From Elusimicrobiota bacterium (GTDB taxonomy: Bacteria; Elusimicrobiota; Elusimicrobia; UBA1565; UBA9628), in NCBI GenBank assembly GCA_016194705.1, contig JACQAZ010000036.1, positions 1 to 44,603 on the forward strand: a stretch of 44,603 nucleotides of DNA, in the 5' to 3' direction. A program made the position numbers and the translations under genes. This document shows positions 38,851 through 44,603 of the stretch, piece after piece; the stretch's first letter is position 1; every line of letters starts with the position of its first letter. The notes under the pieces were generated by a model. The model saw nothing but the letters and a program-made list of their open reading frames with translations, ran no database searches and was not told the origin of the DNA.

Positions 38851-39236
38851 CTCTTGGCCTTGAGCATCCCCGCGATCAGGTCGCGCAGCTTCTTGGGATC
38901 GAAAGGCTTGTCGATGTAGGACGCGACGTTGGGGGAGAGCTCGAAGAGGTCGCGGGTCTCGCCTTTGGCCGTCAGGATGATCAGCGGGATGCCGCGGGTG
39001 CGCTCCTTTTCGGCGAGCTTGGCGCTGACCGTGTAGCCGTCCATCAGCGGCATCATGACGTCGAGGACGATGATGTCGGGCAGCGGGGCCTTCTCGTTGT
39101 CGGGGTCGACTCCCAGCGCGGCTAGGGCCTCGACCCCGTTGTAGGCGGAGAGGACCTCGTGGCCGTCCTTTTCCAGAAGGAACTTGACCAAGGTCACGAC
39201 GTCCCGCTCGTCGTCGACGATCATGATGCGCGCCAT
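38847..39236 (-). CDS. Single-domain response regulator (receiver only), first of a tandem pair
   Basis: 129 aa, receiver only: IVDDERDVV acidic pocket, Asp59 in IIVLDVMMPLMDGYTV, ILTAKGE and IDKPFDPKKL. Head gene of a seven-gene operon. It has no Shine-Dalgarno; the -10 box TAGAAT ends six bases before the ATG, so the operon mRNA is probably leaderless. Shared with its neighbour is an insertion of about nine residues (GVDPDNEKAPLPD) just before the phosphosite. Confidence 0.9.
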   Translation of the reverse strand: MARIMIVDDERDVVTLVKFLLEKDGHEVLSAYNGVEALAALGVDPDNEKAPLPDIIVLDVMMPLMDGYTVSAKLAEKERTRGIPLIILTAKGETRDLFELSPNVASYIDKPFDPKKLRDLIAGMLKAKR

Positions 39237-39242
39237 GGGCCG

Positions 39243-39271
39243 ATTCTAACAGTTTGGGCCCGTCGGGTCAA
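39243..39271 (-). promoter_or_regulatory. Leaderless sigma70-type promoter of the seven-gene operon
   Basis: Minus strand TTGACC (39266-39271), a 17-base spacer and TAGAAT (39243-39248), then CGGCCC and the ATG at 39236. Confidence 0.7.
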
Positions 39272-39276
39272 CGAAA

Positions 39277-39303
39277 GGCCTCAGCCTGTCAGGCCGGTTT
39301 TTT
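39277..39303 (+). terminator. Orphan terminator-like hairpin
   Basis: GGCCT (39277-39281) and AGGCC (39291-39295) around a 9-base loop, followed by GG and six T. It is oriented for plus-strand transcription, but no plus-strand gene lies just upstream. The rest of the 256-base gap (39237-39492) holds two promoters at its ends and otherwise nothing I can support. Confidence 0.4.
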
Positions 39304-39451
39304 CTCGAGGTGAGCGAGCCGGCGGTCGTGGACGTCGAGCCGGCCCTTTAGTAGCTGGAAGACTCGTCGGCGACCTTCCACTCGTTCCTAGCCTGCCCCT
39401 CCTACGAGCATACGCGGGCCGTCAAGGAGGGGGGCAGTAGTTCACCTGGGC

Positions 39452-39480
39452 TTGACGAGGGCCCGGATCAAAGCTATCCT
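39452..39480 (+). promoter_or_regulatory. Sigma70-type promoter of the TPR/pseudohydrolase gene
   Basis: TTGACG (39452-39457), 17 bases and TATCCT (39475-39480); the ATG at 39493 follows 12 bases later, giving a leader of about 6 bases and no Shine-Dalgarno. Confidence 0.6.
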
Positions 39481-39492
39481 CCCATACTGACT

Positions 39493-42096
39493 ATGCGGCG
39501 CGTCTCCACTCTCGCTGGTCTGGCAGCCTTGATTGTGCTCAACGGCTGTGCGACGACTTCCATTCTCCAAAGCCGCGCGCAGATGATGTTCCCACTAGGT
39601 CCTAAGCCGGGGAACAATCTTATCATCTTCGTCTCCGGTCCCACCCAAGATGGCGGGACTTCATGGGGTAGGTTTCCCGAGGTGCACCGTCATGGCACCG
39701 GCTACGATACTTACAGTGTTGCCTTTGTGTTCGATTGGGGCCGTTTTCCCGAGTTGCTCAAGGGTGATACCGGTTACGATAATTACGAAGCTGTATTTGA
39801 ATCCGATTACCCGCTCACCGATCTCAGGGAACTGCGGTTCTTTGTGAGGGATCTCCGAAAGAAGCTGGCGACCGACTGGGCGAGGTTTCAATCGATTTCA
39901 CTTATAGGTCGCGGCTTCGGCGGCCTCGCCTTAAAGAATCTTATCTCAACGATGGAGGAGGACCAGGATACCGAGTCGCTGCATAGGATTTCACGCATTA
40001 TTTTGATCGGGACTCCGGAACCGGACCTGGGTACTGCGCGAGATCTTTCGTTTGGACGTTCCGAAAGATCGTTGGACATGGGAATTCGCGAGATACAGGA
40101 GAAATGGGAGCGGTTCGTTTGCCGACGGACCGGCGGCTTGAGTGCAGCAGTCTTCGACTGCAAAGTTCCCGTGAGTGCGATCGTGGGACTGCGGGATCCG
40201 CTTGTCTCTCCTCAGTCGTTGCTCGCATACGGACCGAGTCTTTTTACGGTTAGTGGGAGACCGCAGCTGATGTACCGCCCAATCGACAGAGATTCCGACA
40301 TCTATAGGGTCGTCAAGTTCAACGTCTTGGGCAAATCACCGGATAAGTCGCCGGCCGACCTCTTTACGGTCACAGCGAAAGAGCGCCTGGAGCAAGGCCA
40401 CCGCCTCGTCTCGCTGGGCGAGTACGATAAGGCTCGGGATTCCTTTCAACAGGCGATCGCTCTTTCGTTGCAGACAAGTGACTGGTCGTCGGCTGCGACG
40501 ACGCTCCGCGAATTGGGACGTCTGGATCTCACGCGCGGAGCCACCACTAATGCGATAGTCGATTTCAAACAATCCGCAGACGTATGCGTAGGCGGCAAAG
40601 ACAAGCTTTGCGAGGCTGACTCGGTGCTTGGCTTGGCCGATGGTTTCAGGATAGCGGGCGACTCCACTCAAGCCCAAGGCCACTACGATGCGGCCCTTCA
40701 AATCTATGGAAAAGACTTGCGGGGCCAAGCTGACGTCATGACGGGGTTGGCCGAACTATACAGCGCAATCTATGAGCATGACAAAGCCATAAATTATTAT
40801 TCCAAGGCTGCGGGATTATACCAGCAGGCAGGAAAACCGGTTGACCAGTCCTTTGCCGTGGGAGGGAAAGCGGATGAAGAGCGTCGTTCCGGAGATTTCG
40901 ACGCCGCGTTGCTAGATTATGACAGGGCTTGCTCGGGATTCGACAGCAAGGAGTTCCCGATCCCGGCTGGCGCATGTCTTTTCCAACAAGGCGAGATAAA
41001 GAGACTTCGTGGCGACCTGGAGGGAGCGATGGAGCGTTATCGAAAAGCCGACGCGCTCTATGTTGCTGCCGGCTACTCGAAGGGCCGGGCCCATGTGTTC
41101 AACCAGCAGTCCATCATTTTGAAGAGTCAAGGTTCCGTAGCGGCCGCCCGGGCATTGGTTGAAGAATCCCTGAGACTTTACGATCAGGCCGGCGATCGTG
41201 TGGGACGGGCCGCCGCTCTCTCCGTCCTGGCTTCGTTTGAGCAGAATGCAGGGCAAACCGACGCATCAGCCCGCCAATTGGACGAAGCGAACCGCATCTT
41301 CGTCGAGAAAGACAATCGACTTGGGCAGGCGAATGCGGCCCTGTATACCGGCAGTCTGAAGGACGACCTGGGAAAGTATTCGGATGCGGAAGCGGCGTAC
41401 AACCGCGCCCTGGAACTGTATCGAGCGATCCGCGCGTCCCTCGGAGAAGCCAATGCGCTCGCCGCCCGCGCGGATACTCGCCGTACTCTTGGCCGGGCCG
41501 CCGACGCTCGTCAAGACTATGCCGACGCGCGCAAGATATACGACCGACTTGGAACAAAATGGGGAATCGCTGGCGTGCTGACCGGACTAGGACGCCTCGA
41601 ATGGTCCATTGGCGCATCTTCAGCAGCTTCGGCAGACCTATCAGAAGCCCGCCGCCTCTATTCGGGCCTGGGAGATAGAATCTCGGATATAGCCGAACTT
41701 AGCCAGGCTGAAGCGGAACTCGAGGCTGGGAGCGGCGATGCGCTCCTCGCGCGGAAGAAGTATGAGGAGGCGGCCAAAGGCTACGCGCAAGTGCAATCAT
41801 TGAGGGGGAGAGCCGAGACTCTGATAGGGCAGGCGGATCTTAGCTTGCGCCAGAAACAAAAGGCAGAAGCGCGGGAGGGTTATCTGAAGGCGCTCGGTTT
41901 GTGCAGGGCTCCAGCGGACTATCGTCTCTGTCAAGCGAATGCCCTCGAGGGCCTAGGCCGACTGGAGGTAGAAGACAAAGCTCCCACCGCCCAATATCCC
42001 CTTCAGGAGGCCGCGCGCTTGTATGACCTTATGGGGCTGGCTGACCGCGCCAACAGGGTCTTGACTCTAATTCCCAAGGACGGTTCCAAACCATGA
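39493..42096 (+). CDS. TPR lipoprotein with N-terminal alpha/beta-hydrolase-like domain lacking the nucleophile serine
   Basis: 867 aa. Lipobox LNGC gives Cys19. Residues about 40-280 follow the DUF676/PGAP1-like alpha/beta-hydrolase plan: LIIFVSGP, a WGRFPELL...GYD element, the nucleophile elbow, RIILIGTPEPDLG and VSAIVGLRDPLVSP with Asp235. The elbow reads LIGRGFGGLALK, so the expected Ser (GxSxG) is Gly141, and no clear catalytic His follows; the domain is probably inactive. The strand element is duplicated (58-81 and 82-105). Residues about 295-865 are TPR repeats, roughly a dozen or more. Codons are visibly more A/T-rich than elsewhere. Overlaps the next gene as ATGA. Confidence 0.82.
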   Translation: MRRVSTLAGLAALIVLNGCATTSILQSRAQMMFPLGPKPGNNLIIFVSGPTQDGGTSWGRFPEVHRHGTGYDTYSVAFVFDWGRFPELLKGDTGYDNYEAVFESDYPLTDLRELRFFVRDLRKKLATDWARFQSISLIGRGFGGLALKNLISTMEEDQDTESLHRISRIILIGTPEPDLGTARDLSFGRSERSLDMGIREIQEKWERFVCRRTGGLSAAVFDCKVPVSAIVGLRDPLVSPQSLLAYGPSLFTVSGRPQLMYRPIDRDSDIYRVVKFNVLGKSPDKSPADLFTVTAKERLEQGHRLVSLGEYDKARDSFQQAIALSLQTSDWSSAATTLRELGRLDLTRGATTNAIVDFKQSADVCVGGKDKLCEADSVLGLADGFRIAGDSTQAQGHYDAALQIYGKDLRGQADVMTGLAELYSAIYEHDKAINYYSKAAGLYQQAGKPVDQSFAVGGKADEERRSGDFDAALLDYDRACSGFDSKEFPIPAGACLFQQGEIKRLRGDLEGAMERYRKADALYVAAGYSKGRAHVFNQQSIILKSQGSVAAARALVEESLRLYDQAGDRVGRAAALSVLASFEQNAGQTDASARQLDEANRIFVEKDNRLGQANAALYTGSLKDDLGKYSDAEAAYNRALELYRAIRASLGEANALAARADTRRTLGRAADARQDYADARKIYDRLGTKWGIAGVLTGLGRLEWSIGASSAASADLSEARRLYSGLGDRISDIAELSQAEAELEAGSGDALLARKKYEEAAKGYAQVQSLRGRAETLIGQADLSLRQKQKAEAREGYLKALGLCRAPADYRLCQANALEGLGRLEVEDKAPTAQYPLQEAARLYDLMGLADRANRVLTLIPKDGSKP
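39664..39807 (+). repeat. 72-bp tandem duplication inside the hydrolase-like domain
   Basis: Two adjacent 72-base units encode 24-residue copies that each begin WGRFPE and contain TGYD and end in Asp; 13 of 24 residues are identical. Synonymous sites have diverged, so the duplication is not recent. Confidence 0.75.
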
Positions 42097-43316
42097 AGGA
42101 TCGGAAGGCTCAACCGGCTCTACGCTGGCTGATCCTTTTGCTCACACTATGGCTGGGCGCGTCATCGCGCGTCCATGCGTCATTCGGTGAGGTTGCCTTG
42201 GCGGAGCTTCGTGAGCCAGTTCGTTCCGGAGAACCCGACGAAAGTCTGATTAAGGAAGGCGATTACATCGAGATGACTTTGCACAACGGCAGCTCGAGGG
42301 GTCTGGCCCACGCTCCGGCGACCGTTTCTGACGTGCTTATTGCCGTTTGGCTGGAGACGACCGGTGCGCATCTGACTGAGGTGCCGAACTTTCTCACTCT
42401 CCGAGAAGTCAGCAGCCAAACGTGGGCCGGCCCATTGCCAATGATAAAAGGTTTTCCGCTTGAGGGCGACCATCTTAGACTACGAATCAAGGTGTGGGGC
42501 GTGCGTGAAAGTGATCATAAGGCGATGAAGACGATTATGGCGCGACTCACTAGTATCCAGGCGCTCCCCTCAGCGCACACCGAGGATGAGGTGCAGAATG
42601 AGACTGCGTCGGCCTTCACGGCAATTACCCAAGAGTTCTCCAACCAGATAGGTCGCTCAATCGAATTTTTTAAGGAGCTGACGATCATTCAGTGGCCCAA
42701 GATTAGGCAAAACCGCGACCCGTCGGGGCTTGACGCGTTGCAAGAGGAACTTAAGCGGAAGAAGGATGTCGTGCGAGACGGGCCAATCGACATTGAGAGC
42801 ATCGTGCCCCAAGACGTCGGTCCAGAGGGTTACGGCGGGAAAGACGATATTCAGATTATCATCGGAAAGCATGTTCTACAGTCTAATCGAGTCCTGTCTC
42901 GCGCGGAATTGGAAGCCTTCGCTACTAATGTAGATGAGATGGTCAAGGATCGACTCAAGCGTAATTGTCCACGACGGGCCCTTTTGCATGCGGAAAGAGA
43001 TTATGTTAGACAACACTTCGACTCCGTGCAGTTATCGCTTGATCGTGATAGGGGACACTCCCTATCGAGGGATCACTATCAGCATTTCCAGACCGCCCTT
43101 CTTGCCATCAACGGTTTCGCGGGAGGATGCGGCACGAGAAACTGTTCTACTTCAGAAGTCAACAGGCTCGCGGAACTTGTCGGTCCGGGCGCAAACGGCG
43201 CTCTGGAATCATTGGAGCAGAATCTTGAGGTCCTAACGCACGGGTCGGTGCTGCAGTTGCTGGCGGACTTAAAAGAATTTTGCCGGCTGTGCCACAGGAG
43301 TGCCGCTAATCCTTAG
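42093..43316 (+). CDS. Secreted protein of unknown function, coupled to the TPR lipoprotein
   Basis: 407 aa. A signal peptide (LRWLILLLTLWLGASSRVHA) is followed by a beta-rich part (about 35-150, containing EGDYIEMTLHNGSSRGLAH and RLRIKVWGVRESDHK) and then a mainly helical part (about 175-400) with charged stretches such as DALQEELKRKKDVV. Late cysteine pairs (CGTRNC near 350 and CRLCH near 395) could form disulfides. No family was recognised. The ATGA overlap with the TPR gene implies a stoichiometric partner in the envelope. Its 3' end overlaps the convergent lipoprotein gene by 11 bases. Confidence 0.7.
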   Translation: MKDRKAQPALRWLILLLTLWLGASSRVHASFGEVALAELREPVRSGEPDESLIKEGDYIEMTLHNGSSRGLAHAPATVSDVLIAVWLETTGAHLTEVPNFLTLREVSSQTWAGPLPMIKGFPLEGDHLRLRIKVWGVRESDHKAMKTIMARLTSIQALPSAHTEDEVQNETASAFTAITQEFSNQIGRSIEFFKELTIIQWPKIRQNRDPSGLDALQEELKRKKDVVRDGPIDIESIVPQDVGPEGYGGKDDIQIIIGKHVLQSNRVLSRAELEAFATNVDEMVKDRLKRNCPRRALLHAERDYVRQHFDSVQLSLDRDRGHSLSRDHYQHFQTALLAINGFAGGCGTRNCSTSEVNRLAELVGPGANGALESLEQNLEVLTHGSVLQLLADLKEFCRLCHRSAANP

Positions 43317-44397
43317 TCCAACCCTGCGCGCTAGGATGCGGATCAGGCGTCATCTCGTAAGCCTTTTGCCGGACCTCGAACATCCCACTGACTCCATTGA
43401 CCGCAGCACTGTGGAGGTCAAAATCGACACTGAATCGCGGCGTGGGTTCAATCAGCAGGTCGTCTAGGATCAAGAGCTTCTCTCCTGTCCTGTAGGCTTC
43501 CAAGGAATAAATGTCGGAATCCTGACCTTTCGCGCAGGACATCCCCCATTGCTTGACGTTGGGTACGCCGCCGGCTCGGGCGTTATGCGGCAAGTCGATT
43601 CTCATGACGGCGGCGCATCCGCTCTTGTTGGGCGAGACGGATACGGCGCTTGAAGTAGAATCTGCGACTGCGAAGTGAAGCGTGTATTCTCTATCCTTGC
43701 CCGCCTCGAAAAACGGCCGACTTTCCGGGCTATTGAGGATGATCTTACTCACGATCTGCGACGGCTGCAGCTTGAATTCCATTATGCGGAACCCGACGAA
43801 CAGATCCTGGCCCGTGGCGGTAACCGTATTGGAACTATCGGCGGTCACGAACCCTCGCGGGCCTCCCGTCACTTTTTGGAGAGCCTCAACTATCTGCGCC
43901 CTTAGGGTCGTCGCTTTCCCCGAAGTGTCCGTGACCGTAAAGCTGGAGAGGCGCAGTCCTTCCCACAAATATTGGCCACTTAGCGGGCCCAATTTCGCGT
44001 AGTCCTTGACAGTCACGATATCGATGGGGCCAGTGTTCAACTCATATATGGAATTTGCGCTTCCGTTCAGATCGAGGCCTAAAATGCTCCGCAAGGTGAG
44101 GCTAATTCCGCCCGAAAGCTCACTGTGCTGCTTAAGGTATAGCGAACTCAGGGAGCCGGAGACGTTCCGATCTGCTTCCGCGAGCCCGTCATTCTCAATG
44201 GGTCCGACGCCCTTGATCCAGGCCGCGCCAATGGGAATCTTTTTTCTCGGAGAAGAAAGGGGTCGGAACCCCGCGAATGTGTCTTCCGGTGTGGGCGCGT
44301 TCAACTGACGTGGTGAGGTAGAACAAGCCGCCAGTAGTATTCCAAGACAAGCAGTCACGAAGGGCAGTCCGATAGATGGGAGGCGAAGAGTTTTCAT
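43306..44397 (-). CDS. Lipoprotein of unknown function
   Basis: 363 aa. Lipobox LLAAC with Cys25 after FVTACLGILLAA. The mature protein is Ser/Thr-rich and mostly beta, with blocks such as ELSGGISLTLRSILGLDLNG, NTGPIDIVTVKDYAKLGPLSG and GCAAVMRIDLPHNAR. Two further cysteines (near 260 and 285) may pair. No family was recognised. GGAG stands seven bases before the ATG and the promoter is a perfect sigma70 consensus, so high expression is expected. Convergent with the previous gene; shares its A/T-richer codon use. Confidence 0.75.
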   Translation of the reverse strand: MKTLRLPSIGLPFVTACLGILLAACSTSPRQLNAPTPEDTFAGFRPLSSPRKKIPIGAAWIKGVGPIENDGLAEADRNVSGSLSSLYLKQHSELSGGISLTLRSILGLDLNGSANSIYELNTGPIDIVTVKDYAKLGPLSGQYLWEGLRLSSFTVTDTSGKATTLRAQIVEALQKVTGGPRGFVTADSSNTVTATGQDLFVGFRIMEFKLQPSQIVSKIILNSPESRPFFEAGKDREYTLHFAVADSTSSAVSVSPNKSGCAAVMRIDLPHNARAGGVPNVKQWGMSCAKGQDSDIYSLEAYRTGEKLLILDDLLIEPTPRFSVDFDLHSAAVNGVSGMFEVRQKAYEMTPDPHPSAQGWTKD

Positions 44398-44420
44398 GCC
44401 AATCTCCAGTGCAAACTCAG

Positions 44421-44449
44421 ATTATAGAGTCGGCGACGATGTCTGTCAA
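44421..44449 (-). promoter_or_regulatory. Perfect consensus sigma70 promoter of the lipoprotein gene
   Basis: Minus strand TTGACA (44444-44449), exactly 17 bases, TATAAT (44421-44426). Transcription would start near 44414, leaving a short leader with GGAG. Confidence 0.85.
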
Positions 44450-44537
44450 GGGGAAGCGACCTCCCTTGATCCTCGGCTAAGGACTGGCTCCGGCCCCGCC
44501 TAAAAAATAAAATACCTCGCGTTCCCGAGAAGGAATC

Positions 44538-44590
44538 ACGCCCGAGGGCGTTAAGGTGAAAAGCGCAAACTTTTCACCCGCGAGGTGAAA
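44538..44590 (+). promoter_or_regulatory. 5' leader with mutually exclusive hairpins over a ribosome-binding site
   Basis: A first small inverted repeat ACGCCC/GGGCGT (44538-44551). Then GGTGAAAAG (44555-44563) pairs perfectly with CTTTTCACC (44570-44578) around a 6-base loop. The same right arm, TTTCACC (44572-44578), can instead pair with GGTGAAA (44584-44590), which is the Shine-Dalgarno region of the ATG at 44593. The two hairpins cannot coexist. A weak -10-like TAAAAT lies at 44508-44513. Confidence 0.55.
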
Positions 44591-44592
44591 CA

Positions 44593-44603
44593 ATGATAGC
44601 GCA
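44593..44603 (+). CDS. Start of a gene cut by the window edge
   Basis: ATG at 44593 preceded by GAGGTGA at good spacing; only three codons and part of a fourth are visible, so the product cannot be named. It would be controlled by the hairpin leader just upstream. Confidence 0.35.

Noticed and set aside
39355..39492. Open plus-strand frame continuing upstream of the TPR gene start
   Set aside because: The lipoprotein signal begins at the ATG at 39493 and the promoter lies inside the upstream stretch, so it is leader, not coding; short protein-like pieces on the minus strand were too brief to call a pseudogene.

Overview
The window is 44.6 kb of gene-dense, mostly GC-rich DNA from a Gram-negative bacterium. 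Outer-membrane and envelope genes support this: an Omp85/D15-type barrel, a porin, many lipoboxes, LolCD-type exporter genes and an LpxL-type acyltransferase. Gene content (GTP-type PEPCK, fused FTCD, MsrBA, bufferin cluster, PPK1) would fit an uncultivated high-GC lineage such as Elusimicrobiota, but that is a guess; no rRNA or marker gene here settles it. I saw no tRNA, rRNA, CRISPR array or transposase.

Layout. 1-3.7 kb (+): truncated aldehyde dehydrogenase, bifunctional FTCD, YeiH-like exporter. 3.7-9.0 kb (-): NAD-kinase-like protein, SPFH protein, outer-membrane barrel, cysteine-rich mini membrane protein, pckG. 9.06-14.8 kb: an ECF sigma factor with an NrsF-like anti-sigma factor, divergent from a + strand stress run: msrBA, yceI, a bufferin module (precursor BufA, MNIO/DUF692 BufB, DUF2063 BufC), a phasin-like helical protein and OsmC. 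Both divergent promoters carry the same motif, GTAACT-N16-CG(A/C)AGT, so the sigma factor probably controls itself and the stress run. 14.8-15.8 kb: a Fic protein with a fused winged helix, read from a probable leaderless promoter.

15.85-25.9 kb is a phosphate/polyphosphate region: TSUP exporter, PiT transporter, DUF47 PhoU-like protein, porin, PhoR/PhoB pair, SixA-like phosphatase and, divergently, PPK1, an LpxL-like acyltransferase and a CYTH/VTC-like protein. Pho-box-like 11-bp repeats precede the porin and lie between sixA and ppk. 26.0-30.8 kb (-): xth, two tandem paralogous lipoproteins, a PIG-V-like glycosyltransferase, dut and a secreted metallophosphoesterase. 31.35-33.8 kb (+): a receptor-type Ser/Thr kinase with extracytoplasmic TPRs. 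33.8-39.2 kb (-): seven genes joined by 4- or 8-nt overlaps (two response regulators, lysS, a small membrane protein, lolC, lolD, ilvE).

39.5-44.4 kb looks like an accessory island: A/T-richer codons, three secreted or lipid-anchored proteins of unknown function, among them a TPR lipoprotein fused to an alpha/beta-hydrolase domain that has lost its nucleophile serine. The window ends in a 5' leader with two mutually exclusive hairpins, one of which would mask the ribosome-binding site of the next gene. A recurrent trait across the window is a -10 box followed by exactly six bases and then a start codon, which implies frequent leaderless transcription.
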